Assembly: GCA_017979445.1 (NCBI GenBank)
Contig: CM030717.1
Location: forward strand, 26,911,132-26,975,131
Direction: 5' to 3'
From: Akebia trifoliata
Lineage: Eukaryota; Streptophyta; Magnoliopsida; Ranunculales; Lardizabalaceae
Length of the DNA stretch: 64,000 nucleotides
The notes under the pieces were generated by a model, which saw only the letters and a program-made list of their open reading frames with translations, was not told the DNA's origin and searched no databases. A program made the position numbers and the translations under genes. Shown here piece by piece: positions 45,694-58,619 of the stretch (its first letter is position 1; each line of letters opens with the position of its first letter).

Positions 45694-48261
45694 CCTGGTG
45701 ACAATATCCATAATACTCATTACACTATCATGAAAAATCAAAAGAATTTTCAACTGCTAGAAAATAAAAGGTGTTGTACACTTAAAAAAGATTAAACTGG
45801 TGGAAATTAAGTTTACTAGAAATCAACCAACTTTAAATAGCATAAACAAGACATATATGACTGAAACGTCTTGTTAAAACTATCCAACTCCTTTTGAAGA
45901 GTTGCTCAAAGTGGTGCTTGTTGACTTAACTCCATCCATAAAGATAATTGCTCAAAAAAAAATAACATTACTTTTTTTATTACTTGTTTAGTTTGTACTT
46001 TACTTCATGGTCTTTTCAACTATGTCATCAATAAAGATTTTGATTTATCAAAAAAAAAAAAATTGAAATATCAAACACCAGTTGAGGCTTTTGATGTGTT
46101 ACATCTCTTGTTAATGAAATTTTTATAGTCACTCACTGATAAAAGAAAAGAAAACTAAAATAGATAATGACAGTTATAAAAGATGTAAAAGCATATCAAC
46201 CTATTCATTCTGTAAATGTGAGAATTTTCATTTTTCTAATAATAATGGAAGAATTTGAAACTTTTTTTTTTGTTCACATCCTTTATTAAACGTTTAAAAT
46301 TTGTCCACCACTTCCAAAAATGAATTGAAATGCATATAACATAATTAAGGGTCCATAGTGTAACCTAAGGTTACACCACCTGTTGTGCTCTCAGATCCCC
46401 TAAAGGGAAAATGCATTAAAAATTATGCAATTTCTATAATAATGCAATCAAAAGGTTTAATATATCCATCACTTCCACATCAAATACTGTCTTTAGATTT
46501 TTCAATGTCACTAGAGGTTTCACAAATCTAATAAATTAAGGTTGCAACACCTCCATAATGGATCACTAGGAGACACAAAAAGTATTGATACCTGCTGTGT
46601 TTTTGAACTACACTCGATGTAGTAAAGAGCTCTAATTACCTCGTATAATCTTCTCTCTTCACATAAAACAATAAACTAGATAAGACTATTCCTAAAAGTT
46701 GAGAGAAAAATTAGCTAAAAGATCCTTAAAGGTTGATCATTGGAAAATTTTAGTATATACCTAAGTTGTAGTAATGTATAAGTCAAATACTCCTTGGATT
46801 GTCCTTATTACATAAGTCCTTGCTATGAACTATTCCAATTTGTTTGCCACTAACTGTATAAGAAAATAATAATAATACTTTAACATTCAAAATTTACTTT
46901 TAAAAAAAAAATAGCAAAAGCATGAGCGAAGATCATGTCCTACAAATGGTAGAACATGGTCGATAATTGTCATGGAAGTAGTCAAACAACTATTTTCACA
47001 AATACTAGGAGCCAGTTGGATATAAGGATCCAAGATACTCTTTTCTAGAAGGTTGACTAGACCAATCAACAAGAAAAATAGTCTAAATATTTTCTCCGTG
47101 TGTTATGAGCCCAGTCCCAAGAGAAGAGGGCTTAAATTTCCAAACCATTATTATACATGTGATTCTAATCCATTGATTAGGCCATTCAATTTGTATCATA
47201 AGGAGTAAGCCTTTGAGGGAAAATGACATTTTGTAAAGTATCGGGGCATCTTAAAGCCACCACTGATTTATTCCCCAACAACAAACACCGCCCCCTCAAA
47301 AAACATAATAATAATAATAATAAATAACAATAACAACAACAACAATAATAATAATAACAATTGCAGAATAAAATAATAGATGAAAAGACATATGTTATAA
47401 GTTAAAATGTTAATAAAAAGAACTCTTTTCAAGGATATTTTTATGGTAGCATATATGATTTATACCTAAGAAGATCCTCAAAAAATTATGGTCAATTTTT
47501 TAGTTCATTGGCTCACATGGAAGCATACTTTGGACCCAATTTCTCGCAGACTGAGCCAGGTTGAAAATCTATAAGTGAAAAGTATATTAAAAATATTTGA
47601 GTTATTAAAACACGTTATTAACAAATCCAATTAACAATTTTAAATAAGGATGAAAAATTAGTTTTGGCAAGAAGCTAGGAACACTTAAAAAACTTAAACA
47701 AAATGATCTTATTGAATAAAAAAAATAGAAGTTAATATTTTCCAATGCAATGGAGTAGCAAATGCATAAATTGCAAAACAGGGAAAGATTTATGAGCTTT
47801 TCCAGCATTTCACAAACTATTTTTAAGGCAATGAATTTGTAACACGTATAACATTTTCCCAAATTTCTCATGCAAAAAATAAGCTCTAACCTTGAGTGTA
47901 ACTATCAGCCAAAACATTGGCCTCCTTTATTACCCTCATACTTAATCCAAAATTAATTTAGTCCAAACTTGTATACTAACATAACATAAGATAGAGAAAA
48001 ACTTGATAATCTGAAAGAGAATCAACAATTTCTAATCTAATAAACTGAAGGAATGAAAATAAAGTAAGAAACAAACCAATTCTAATTGAAGGGATTGTTT
48101 ATATGTTAAAAAAACTGTTGTTTTTTCTCAAGAAAGCAACAATAGAAATCTCATATTATATACGAAATTCAAATTACTCTAAAAAATATTTTTTGCAAAA
48201 AAAATGGAGATCCACTCAAGAGACAATAGAAATTCAAAGAAAATAAATAAATTCGAAACTG
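45694..48261. other. Intergenic, no gene recognised
   Basis: AT-rich, with only short frames. An (AAT/AAC)n microsatellite lies at 47306-47362. TCAATAAAGATTTTGATTTA followed by A12 near 46030-46062 looks like a polyadenylated retroposon tail, without recognisable coding sequence upstream. Confidence 0.5.
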
Positions 48262-48269
48262 TAAAGGTA

Positions 48270-50340
48270 GAAATGAGCTTCTCTTTTGACATCTATGTAA
48301 CTCCTGCCAATTGAAGAAATGCCAATGTTTCTGACATTTTAGAATTTGAATTGAAGTACGATAGTTGTTCATGAAATTTGATTATTTTATCTGTTAAATC
48401 TTTGCTCAATTATCTTGCTTTCGGTAATAACAAAGAAATTTACAATTAAAAACATTGTTAAAATGGTAGTTCATCCTGGTTCCTGACTTATCTAATTTGT
48501 TTTAGATGTCTCTTTAAGGCTTTATTTGAATGCAGAAATAACTCTAAAGTCTATTAGAATTATTTATCTCTAATTGGGACTCATATTTCAAAGTTGATGT
48601 ACTTCTTCCCCGAACACTTGTGTCGGAACAGAATGTGTGCAAATGCCATAATTTCCTAAAAGTTAAACCATCTGTTCAATTCAATAGTCGATACTCTAAT
48701 GATTCATAATATTTTGATTGTTGGAGCCTTTTGACATTTGGTTGATGGTGAATCCCAAAAGCTTTTGTTTCAGAGAAATATATCTATATGTCCCCTAAGT
48801 TCAAAACCTTTTGAACCTGAAGACATCTCTTGTAAAAATTTAGGCCCTTTTTACAATTCCATCCAAAATTCTTTACTCTATAAAATTATAGAAATTAAAG
48901 ATATCGGAGTAAAATATTTTCTAATATGTTGTATGTGTGTGTGCGCGTGTGAATAGTTAGTATTTTTATGATTTAATCGTACCTTTTATTGGATCCACAC
49001 AATGAAAATCGGCTTGATTTGTGATTTTTATATTTTGCATTCAAGCATTTCCTATTAATTGTCGGCATGGAACCTATCCTATATTATTTTTAATAAGTAA
49101 AAAATTCCATTAAGCTGGTCGAGACGACCATGAAAAATACAAAGAAAGAGCAGGAAACAAAATGAATCATTACATAAATGAAATGTGATAAACCCAATTT
49201 TTGAAAAGTTTAGAACCAAAAGAAAAGGTTGGGCTTGGAACCCCATCCATGTGCATGTTCATTAAATTGATGTTGAAAAATGCTCTAATCTAATGTCTCA
49301 TTAAATAAAAAATTTCAATGTTGGTAACCGAAAAAGATGGTCTCAAATTTCATGGGTCAGGTGTTCTTAAGGGGAATGTGTAAATATTTTACTAAAGTTG
49401 GATGTGGAGGGAGTTTACTGAAATTCAAGGGAGAATCTTTAATTTGTAACCATATTTTTGGGGTTTTACACTAAAAGATTATTTAATTTGTTCATATTTT
49501 AGTTCTTGTTTTATAATGAACATACATATCTTTATATTCATGTTCATAAGGAATAGTTTGTATTTTGTCAAACTCCATCAAGTTCCAATTAAATTTGAAA
49601 GTTCTTCTGAAGGTGTTAATAATTGCGTAATGTCTCGGATGGAGTGATTTCTTGCTCAAAGAATTTTACATACCCAATTACCCATCCCCCAATACAAACA
49701 TATGTACCTAATCTGTCCATCCATCACCTAGTTGTTTTAATTAGCATAAATTACTAAATTAGAATCGATCTCCAACTGAAGCATCTATACAATAAAATAA
49801 AACTTTGGGTCCCACTCAAGTTACAATTGTGAGTATAAATGTCCCACTACTATAGTGGAGTGGAGTTCACAATATCCTACTCTATTGTCATTCCTCTCCT
49901 CTCTCCCTTTCCACCCCTTCCCTTTTTAAAAACATCCCTCCAATTTTACTATCTTTCCTCTTTTATCCCCTTTTTCAATAATAACCTTATAAGTTTACCA
50001 TCTTTTCTTTTTAACCCCAAAGAAGAATCTTAGGTAATAGGCATAGGCAAAATCTAGTCTATACAATAAAGCACAATTGTGGATTTCACTTTCTTTATCC
50101 CCCACGTAGAGGGGTTGGGACTTAATTTCCTTCAAATCTTAAGGAAAACTTGAGTTTATTGTCACTCATCTTCACATCATTTGACAAGATGCCCTTCGAC
50201 CATTATTACATTTCCTCTAGGAATATTTTTTGCAAGTTCATATTATATTAATATTGCAAGTACTAAGGGTATATTAGTAATTTGAACAGATCACAATTTT
50301 TTTTTTTGCAAGATTTTCCAACTGTTTCCAAGCAATAGTA
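48270..50340. other. Non-coding part of duplication copy 2
   Basis: No gene was seen. 49500-50395 has no counterpart in copy 1. TCTCCCTTTCCACC-type pyrimidine tracts lie near 49890-49990. Confidence 0.55.
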
Positions 50341-50348
50341 TATCATTT

Positions 50349-50654
50349 GGCCCTGCTTGGCATGAAGAAAATCATTTGCTAATGCAAATGAATTGTTGGA
50401 ATCTAATTTACAGATGCTTGGTTACATTATAAAATTTTTTGCATTGCAAATTATTTGCATGAACCTCTTAAACCCTTCACAAATTTCACCAAATAGTTTG
50501 CAGTCAAAAAAGTGTTGCAAATAATTTGCATTACAAACCATTTGTGCTGCAAAGCTTTTGCATTTGCAAATGATTTTGCATGATACCAAGCAAGGCCTTC
50601 ATTGCAAAACATTTGCAATGCAAATCATCTGTTTGTAATGTACCAAGCTAGGCC
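50349..50654. mobile_element. Tourist-like (PIF/Harbinger) MITE, 306 bp
   Basis: The ends GGCCCTGCTTGGCA and TACCAAGCTAGGCC are inverse copies resembling Harbinger TIRs. The interior is rich in TGCAAAT/ATTTGCA words. The right flank is TAA as expected, but the left flank is TTT, so the target duplication is not clean. Copy 1 keeps a deleted version at 4675-4874. Confidence 0.6.
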
Positions 50655-50908
50655 TAAAGGAAAACTCTACAAATAGAGGCCCAACCTAGGAAAAAGTATG
50701 CAATTTTCGAATACAATGTACTTTCTCAAAAGCTTGGCTAATTAATTTGAGCGTTGGGAGTGTTTTCACAATTTGGAAATCGCAACAAGAAAGATTGAAG
50801 GATCTCAATGAAATTTTCCTCATAGAAATCAAACTTCATACTACTACTTCATGAACTTGAAGACTCACCTCAACTTGTATTTGGAAAGACTAACGATAAT
50901 CTGATGAT

Positions 50909-51047
50909 CTTTGTACACTCCTTGATATGTCAGTGCATAGAACCATAGATATTTTTCCTTGAGTATCAAGAAATAAAAAGATCTATGGTACCACGTCAAG
51001 GAGCGCTAGAAAAAGATCTATGGTGCCATGTCAAGGAGCGTACAAAG
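50909..51047. mobile_element. Hairpin element H1, copy 2
   Basis: The arms CTTTGTACACTCCTTGATAT and CATGTCAAGGAGCGTACAAAG are near-perfect inverse copies. The right arm unit (ATCTATGG...CAAGGAGCG) is duplicated in tandem at 50981 and 51015. Confidence 0.65.
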
Positions 51048-51456
51048 AGCATACGTTTTAGGGCTTCTTGTTAACATGACTCATTAAGAAATGGAACCAC
51101 AAATCGGATCAAGAATAACACCAAATTAGTTTATCAAAGAACACAAAATCCTATACACAATCAAGTGGATACTGTTTAGTGGAGAATGACACATCCTCAA
51201 TACCAAAAATCAAACCAATTAGATGATCTAAGAAAATGACTGTTTAGATGCTAAAGGTTTCTAAGAAACACATACCATTAGAAAAATAAATAACTCTAGG
51301 AAACATGCATATTTCCTCTTATCTCAACCATATGTTTAATGGAGAGTCTCTATGGTTGAGGTTAGAAAAGTTATTTTCCCTTGATTAATAAGTTGTAGAG
51401 ATGGTGATGAGTTAAAATGCAAGTGGCTAACATTTAAGAGTCATGCTGCAGTGACA

Positions 51457-51552
51457 CAATGACGTGGGGACGCGCACACAACCATAGATGCTTTTTCGTG
51501 AGATACAAGTAATAAGCATCTACGGTTATGTGCACGCCACCACATCATTTGT
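51457..51552. mobile_element. Hairpin element H2, copy 2 (complete)
   Basis: The left arm ACAATGACGTGG...CGCACACAACCATAGATGC faces GCATCTACGGTTATGTGCACG...CCACATCATTTGT. The 96-bp element has a loop of about 20 bases. Confidence 0.65.
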
Positions 51553-51615
51553 GGTACCCATGTATCCCTGTTTGTGTCACTCTAGCATTAGTGAACATTT
51601 AATTCAACACTAATG

Positions 51616-51782
51616 CTGGGGTGACACGATTTACTGTGATTCTCACAATTTTGATGTGGAGTTGCGCACATACCATGGATGTGTTTCCTCTCAATACAAG
51701 TAAAAAATCATCTACAATTATCAATTATGTGTGCACCATCACGTCAGAATTGTGAGAATCGTAATAAATCCTATCACCCCAG
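51616..51782. mobile_element. Hairpin MITE H3, copy 2
   Basis: It runs CTGGGGTGACACG to TATCACCCCAG, with inner arms TTCTCACAATTTTGATGTGG and CATCACGTCAGAATTGTGAG. It is orthologous to 5818-5980, so the insertion predates the segmental duplication. Confidence 0.65.
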
Positions 51783-51860
51783 TATGACTCTTAATTCCCC
51801 ACTTCATTATCAACATGAATAGTTAATGGAAAATGTTGAAGTAACATTGAAATTGACATA

Positions 51861-51948
51861 GTTTCTCACATTGCTGATGTGGATGTGTATAGAATCATAA
51901 ATGCTTTTCATCGAGATACAAGTAAGAAGTGTCTATGGTTCTCCGCAC
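51861..51948. repeat. Hairpin element H4, copy 2 (right arm eroded)
   Basis: The left arm and core (TTTCTCACATTGCTGATGTGG, ATCATAAATGCTTTTC) are kept. The right side has CTATGGTTCTCCGCACAC but lacks the outer TGTGTGAAAC. Confidence 0.55.
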
Positions 51949-52104
51949 ACTACAGCACAACTCATAGTTAAATCCAAAAAAAAAAAAGTTATGCTGGGGT
52001 GACACAGGCCTTCTACTCTGATTCTCACAATTCTGATGTGACTTAATATCCACATCACCCACCTAATAAGTCAGCAGCCACGTCATCTTTTATTATTAAA
52101 AAAA

Positions 52105-55067
52105 TGAAAACTTGGTGAAGAAGCTAACGTCTTCTGCTCTTCTCTCCTTATTTCTTATATTGAAGTTAACAAGCCCAAATACTCAAAGATTTATCGTTTA
52201 TCAATTGGGTCTCTTTCAAGTATCAAAGAGCTCTATCTCGATAACAATCTTCTTCAAGGCAGATTCCCGTGACCTTCAACAATCTGGTAAACTTGAAAAT
52301 GTTGGAGATTCAAGGAAACAAGATTTCTGGAAAATTCACCAATTTGGGTACTTTAAAAAACCTATCTTTCTTAGATTGCAGTGATAATGGAATCTTTGGA
52401 CGTGTCCGTATAATTTTCTAGCATGTTTGGTTGAAATTTCGATGAGGAACAATAGTCTAGAAGGAAATCTACCAAAGAACATTAGAAATTTGGGTTTTTT
52501 TTTACAGGTTATGGATCTGACTCAAAATCGAATCTCTGGCCCTGTTTTTACGCTCTATTCGATCACCCATCACTCCAACAACTCACACTCTCTCATAACA
52601 AGTTCACATTTTTACAAATTCCAGGAAATCTAAGTATCCTGTAAACATGAGAATGTTCATCTTTGAACGTCAATGCTACATTGTTTGGAGTCGCCACCAT
52701 TCTTTTTTGGAAATGGGTATGAATGGACACCTGAATTGATTTTTTTGAAAATCATTTTTTCATGGCATTGTAGTGACTCTCAATCATGGAAAATGTATGA
52801 TCTACCTAAGATTTAGGTAAGGGGATTTGGTTAGAGAATAGGAAAGGTGTTAAGCACCCCATTCTCTCCACCTATGGTGATTACCTTTAAATTTGACCAC
52901 TTTTGAAAATATTAACATAACAAGTAATATGCATGAGATGCATGAAGTGGGTGGGTGCACATAGTGTGTATGTACCCCTTTGAAAGAGGATTTAATGTTT
53001 GTGTAGACATGAAGAATATTCTATAGGAAAGGATATCCCATAAAGTCATCACATTTTTACATGAATTGGAATGTCTGTTTAGGATTTTAGAGAAATTTCA
53101 TGAATGGAGTTCCCTTTAGATCCACAATCTTAATGCATGCATGCTTAGTTAGAAACTTAGTGTTTTAGCCCCATCAAGAGAGCTACACAATTCTTCATCA
53201 TAGCCAAACATGTGTGATGTGTGTGCATAGTGTACATAATGATGCATGATATGAGAATGGGTTAAAAAGGGCTTCAACCTCCATCATTTCAATCAAACCA
53301 CCTCAAGCATTCCATGCCCAAGGTTGAGGTTTAATCTACTTGGGATGAAGAAGGGTTTTCCATCACATCCTAAATATTTCTTAAAAAAAAAAAGAAAAAG
53401 AGAGGAATAAAAGAAGAAGATGCAAGTTAAAAATAAATAAATAAACAACTATTATCCTACCTTGTCCCCTTGGAAGTCTTGAATGAACTTGAGCTTAAGA
53501 GATGAACTTAAGAGTTGAAAGATGTAGTTAAGGGTTGAGAGAGTTGAAGATTGAGAGATGAGAGATGAGTAAAGATTTTGATAGAGTTTTAGGTTGAGAG
53601 AAGGGGGCTTGAGAGCATTAATTTTTCATAGAAAATGAGGGTATTTATAGAGTTTTTAGAGAACTTTTGGAGATAAAGTGGTCCAACCCTAAAAATAAAG
53701 AAAATGAACATGAGGTTTAGGTTATTTCTTTTTGGATTTTTCATTTGTATGAGGGTAAAGATGACATTTGTGAAGAAATCCTAAAAGCATTCTTTGATCT
53801 TTGGTTTTTTGGTAAATAGAGGTGAGAGAACAGAAAGTACTTTTGGGAGGGTGAATAAGGGAGTGATATGTGTAAAGGTGGAGTGGTACGTAAAAAGTAA
53901 ACATTGGTTCATTTGTAAATAACTTATAAAATAAGGGTGGAAGTATATTTTTCAAATAGACCAATGGGAGAACAAAAGTACTTTTGGGAGGATGAGTAGG
54001 AGAATGACATGTGTAAAGGTGAAATGGTAGGTGAAATGGTAGGTGAAAAGTAGACATTTATTCATTTGTAAATAACTCATAAAGCAAGGGTGGAAGTATA
54101 ATTTTGAAATTGACCAATGAGAGAACTCCATGTATGTACTTGAAGATTCTCACATTTTAATGGTATGATTGGAAGTTCTCTCAAGTTTATAGATTATTAC
54201 CAAAGACCAAAGTATCTTTTTGATTTGACTAACATTTTTGGAAAGGGCATTCTTGAATTTTCACAAGGAAGAGTTGACTCTCCAATTAGATAATGCATTG
54301 GGTATTAAGGGCTTATGAGAGATCAACATGTGTCATCTTTTGGTAGGTGTGAGAGAATGAACTTAGAATGGACTTGGTTTTAGGCTTAGAATGGACTTGG
54401 TTTTGGGTTTAGGATATAGATTTGGGTTTGAGTTTAGGATATGGAAATGGGTTTTGGACTTGGGTTAGGTTGGAGAATGGATATAGGTTTAGGTCCGATC
54501 ATGGAAGTAAGTAGAATTGGCCTGGATTAGGGACAATGTATGGGTATGCAAAAATAATATGAGATGATGCATGTATGCATGACTAATACTACCAAGTGGC
54601 AATGCGGGTCCGTTGAGAGGTTCAAATTCTCATTTGAAATCAATTCGAGAAAATTGGGAATCGGGTTCGTGCAAATTGGGGTGTTTACATACCCAAAGCC
54701 AATTAATAGCTCTCGGTCTGAGCTACAATGAGATTCAAGGATTGTTACTAGCTTTTATGGTGACGATGCCTAAGCTCTCTACTTTGGTTTTAGAGAACAA
54801 CAAGTTTATAGGGATGATAACTTCACAATACACTTTGAAGGTTTTTGATCTTGTCGAGGGGATTTCTCCATTGAAAGATTATTGCTCGATGGGAATTACT
54901 TGTTTGGGCCAATTCCAAGTCCTTTAATGGCGTTAAAACCTGGGTTTGCTAATATGAGCTTGGTTGATAATTGTTTGTTTCGATGCCCACTGAGTTTTTT
55001 CTTTTGTAATGGTAGGGTTCAAAAGACGTTAATGGAGTGTAAAGGGTTTAGACTTATAAGTCCTTGA
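52105..55067 (+). pseudogene. LRR protein gene fragment (PII-2/RLP-like) in the MULE-like element
   Basis: The pieces are 52105-52639 and 54690-55067. The first frame starts with a signal-peptide-like KKLTSSALLSLFLILKL. After frame changes it reads LRRs SIKELYLDNNLLQGRFP, NLVNLKMLEIQGNKISGKF, NLSFLDCSDNGIFG, VEISMRNNSLEGNLP and VMDLTQNRISGP, then PSLQQLTLSHNKFTFL. After the solo LTR it continues LIALGLSYNEIQGL, LSTLVLENNKFIG and LLLDGNYLFGPIPSPLMAL. It closes with a cysteine cap (NCLFRCPLSFFFC) and a stop at 55065. The LRR consensus (LxxLxLxxNxxxGxxP) is the plant extracellular type. The cap without transmembrane segment recalls PII-2-like secreted LRR proteins; that name is tentative. Stops and frameshifts inactivate it. 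Confidence 0.8.
52640..54689 (-). mobile_element. Solo LTR (Ogre-like), minus strand, 2050 bp
   Basis: The plus strand reads TGTAAACATGAG to GGGTGTTTACA. The flanks TATCC (52635-52639) and TACCC (54690-54694) are a 5-bp target duplication with one change. The reverse complement ends GAATGGTGGCGACTCCAAAC, like the end of the Ogre LTRs (26285-26305), and begins TGTAAACACCCCAATTTGC like their start. It interrupts the LRR coding sequence. The minus-strand 111-codon frame at 53722-54057 lies in a direct repeat within this LTR and is not a gene. Confidence 0.85.
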
Positions 55068-55309
55068 TTGAAGGAGAATATAATCTTCTTCAACGAGTTC
55101 TCTTTTCTGATCTTCTCTTTTGTCCATTTTTATTTTATTATTTATTTATAGATTTACTCAATCCAAATGTTCTTCGAAGAAACTTGCACAATCCACCAAC
55201 TCTGTTTTTTTAATAATAAAAGATGACGTGACTGCTGACTCATTAAGTGAGTGACGTGGATACTAAGTCACATTAGAATTTTGAGAAACTGTGGAAAAAG
55301 ACCTGTGTT

Positions 55310-55845
55310 TGTTGGAATTATTATTATTATTTTTATTATTAGTATTATTATTATTTTCGTAATTAAAATTATTTTGTGGCCTTTTCACATATACAAATTT
55401 TATATAAATATTGAATTGTAATTTGTTCAAAACATTAAGGATAAAATTGAAAACTATGCTAGTGGTCTGGCATTGGTTACCAGCATCAAATATGATGGAT
55501 TAGTGAACATCCTATCAAAACTTAAGTAGTATTCACCTAATACTAGAATTTTACGATGGGTAAAAAATCTCATATCCTTCTTTATAAATAGGTGGTCGTC
55601 CTCCCCCTCTGTACACACAGATTATTCTATTATTGAGATAGAGGTTCCCATCACTAAAAGTGTAGGTAGAGCTGGGGTAGTACACTTATTCTTCGTAGAT
55701 CAAGATCAACGTATTCTCCGCGGATGATCGAAAAAGTGAATCCAAGTATTTTACTATTATTGTTTGTTCGATTCGATTATTCTATTTTGTTCAAGATCAA
55801 ATCCCAGATCCATGAATATATTGTTTACAGTATTTTTCCCCAACA
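55310..55845 (+). repeat. Copia 5' LTR (536 bp)
   Basis: It runs TGTTGGAATTATT to TTTTTCCCCAACA. It is collinear with the 3' LTR. TATAAATAGG near 55583 is a promoter-like box. Confidence 0.9.
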
Positions 55846-55846
55846 A

Positions 55847-55861
55847 TTGGTATCAGAGCCA
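55847..55861 (+). other. Copia primer-binding site
   Basis: TTGGTATCAGAGCCA, one base after the LTR, matches the usual plant copia PBS complementary to initiator methionine tRNA. Confidence 0.85.
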
Positions 55862-57750
55862 TTCTGGATTTGTTCTTGTTCAAAATTGTTGATTAAATCT
55901 GAGTTGAATAGATTTAATTTTGAAATAAATATTTTTATTTATTTATTCAATCTAAAAGAACCAAACGAATCAAGTTTCTTAAATCAATCGAAGAACTTGA
56001 ATGGAATAGAAATCTATTTCTGTAAAGACATTAGCAAATAATTTCCTATTCAAGTTCGCATCTCTGCTATGATTGGATCGGTAGGAAAAACCTTCATGGG
56101 GTGAACCCATTGAAACAATAAGAAAAATCCAAATCGTTTCTATCGTTGTTGATTTAAAATAAAAGACATTATGAAATCGAATATACTAAACGATTGTGAG
56201 AATCTGAAATAGAAAAGATTTCAGATTTGTTTAAAAAAAGATTAAATAAAAATAAATAAAAAATTTGAATCGTAAATCTGTCGATCTGAGTCACGGGGAT
56301 TTTAATCGGACATTACCGGACAGTTACTGGTGATCGTAGACGTCGTCTGATGCCGGCGATTAAACCTGCCGGTCGTCGAATGGGTGGCGGCGTTTAGGGT
56401 TTACAGCAAGTTTACTCTTCTTAACGAAGAAGACGATGCTGTTGGACATTGTTATTCGGTGTGGGTTAAACCCGTTTGCATAATCGGTTTGGGCAAAAGC
56501 CCAATTCACTCTTCATTTGGGCTAAGCCCGATAGTTATTTCCGTTGGGCTTCTTTATTTAATTGGGTTTTAAGTTTTGGTTTGGGCCAAGCCCGATAGGT
56601 TATTGTGATTGGGCTTTTATTTTCAATTTGACCAAAATCGATTTCACTATTTGATCAATTGGGCTAAGCCCAATTAATTATTTCTTTTGGGCCAAAGCTG
56701 TTTTAAGCTACAGTTGATGCTAGCCCGTTTGGCTGTGGATTGGGCTAAACCTGATTCAAATAAAAACAAATGTTTTAATAGTCTGTTGGGTCATGCCCGA
56801 TTCAGCCATACCGACCCATTTATCCGACTCGTTTGGGTCAACTCTCTACTCGATTCTAGTCAAACCGGTCCAGCCGAACCGGTTCAGTTGGTTCAAACGT
56901 GAACCAGACCATAGAAAACCATTTTTCTTATAAAACTTTGAAAAATCATAACTAATTCGTTTTAACTCCGATTTGGACAAAACAAGAGTCCATTTTGAAT
57001 ATTTTTTCGAGATTTATTCAATAAAATTATTAAAATAATTATTTGACAGTAACATATATCAATAAAATTTAGATCACGTTGTACCTTTTGGAGAATATAT
57101 CTATAATTGCTTTATTTTATGTTGTAATTTTTTAGTTGTTATATTTATCACAAATAGTTGTACGCACATTCAAAATAAGAATAATTAAAAAACAAATTTA
57201 GATATATTAGGGTATAGGTCTTGCCAATAGGGGTTTTGAAGACATTTTGAGTGATCGTTCAAGGAACGTGATGGAAATAAGATAGTAGTCTGCCTAAAGG
57301 TGACCGTTCTATGGAAGTTACAGGTTCTTGAATTTTGAGACTTAGTATCTCACTACGATTACTTTGTGGCATTCTTTTACATGAAATCACTAATTTCTGC
57401 CTAAAGGTGATTTAGGGATGTTTGTGTAGATCGAGTGAATAGAATAGTCACAAGTGTGAAGGGGAGAAAAAGATAACCCTCTTGCCTAAAGGTGTGGATA
57501 GTGTCTGGATTGAACTGGAACATGAGTGGCTAGGTCTATGTGCGTACTCCAACGCAATTTTAGGGAACATACAACATATTAAGATCTCAGCCCAAATGCG
57601 AGTCTTGATGATGCGACTTGTTTGTACTTGCAGAGTGAAAGTTTCACCCTTATAATACACTCTAAAATGATTCAACCAATACCCCTGGTACGAATTGAAA
57701 GAATTAATCCCAGAATATATATTAATATTTGACCATATCTTTTTGCAGTT
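55862..57750 (+). repeat. Copia leader with GGGCTAAGCCC palindromes
   Basis: Between about 56480 and 56830 short palindromic words TTGGGCTAAGCCCGAT and variants recur at least seven times (near 56487, 56517, 56580, 56660, 56690, 56740, 56786). The block is richer in GC than the rest of the element. Farther on, CTGCCTAAAGGTG occurs three times (near 57292, 57398, 57483). No gene was recognised. Confidence 0.65.
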
Positions 57751-58602
57751 ACGGATGGGTCATTGATTCAAAAGAGTCTGCTAGGGATTGAACCTCTTAA
57801 TGGCTCTAATTACTCATCCTGAAAGATGAATATTGGCATTTTGTTGAGATGCATGGATTTTGATTTTGTTTTCTTTGAGGACATGCTACCAACTCCATTT
57901 CCAGATTCTACGGAGTTAGTGAGGGTCCATTTTATTAAATAGGAAAAGGCTAATAGATTGTCTATGATGATCATTCGAGCATCTATTAGTGAGACTCTTC
58001 GAGGTGGTATTCAAACCATAGATACAGCTAAAGAACTGTTACAGATCATCAAGAAATAATTTGTGGGAACAAAGAGATTTGTTCAATATGAATATTTGGG
58101 TCAGTTGATGAATTTGAAATATGATAGTAATGGAAATGTACGGGAACACATACTTAAGATGTCCAAACTTGTAATTGGTCTCCGAGAGTAGGGGATTATT
58201 TTTGAAGATGACCTTCTGGTGCACATGGCAGTTTTATCTTTGCCTAATTCTTTTGATACTTTTAAAGTTAATTACAGTGCACAAGAAACTAAATGGGATC
58301 TGAATCAGTTGATTTCCCTTTGTGTCACTGAGGAAATAAGATTGAGAGGTTCGAAGGTTGAGTCAGCACACTTGGCAGTGCACCTAAATAGCAATAAAGA
58401 TTTCAAGAAAGGCGACAACAAGAATTTCAAACAAGGAAAAGAGTTCAAAGGTTTCAAGAATCAGAAAATAATCAATGAAAAGATAGATATTGGGAAAATA
58501 GATAATGAAGATTGCTGGTTCTGCAAGAAGAAGGGACACATGAAGAGAGATTGCTTTGCGTATAAGAACTGGTTGCAAAAGAATCCAGAAGGGGTTCGAT
58601 AG
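57751..58602 (+). pseudogene. Copia gag remnant with zinc knuckle
   Basis: A single frame holds four stops (near 57822, 57940, 58057 and 58189). Recognisable parts are TDGSLIQ...PLNGSNYSS, the helical UBN2/Retrotran_gag region (FVQYEYLGQLMNLKYD, then LPNSFDTFKVNY) and a lysine-rich linker. The CCHC knuckle CWFCKKKGHMKRDC is near the end. Gag packages the element RNA in particles. Confidence 0.85.
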
Positions 58603-58619
58603 CAAGAGAAACCCCAAAC

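Noticed and set aside
45900..46062. Second LINE insertion
   Set aside because: An A-run preceded by a LINE-tail-like phrase, but no coding sequence or target duplication to support it.
46887..47072. 61-codon minus-strand frame as an exon
   Set aside because: No recognisable domain and no clear splice borders.
53722..54057. 111-codon minus-strand frame rich in His/Pro/Leu
   Set aside because: It spans two direct repeats inside the 52640-54689 solo LTR.
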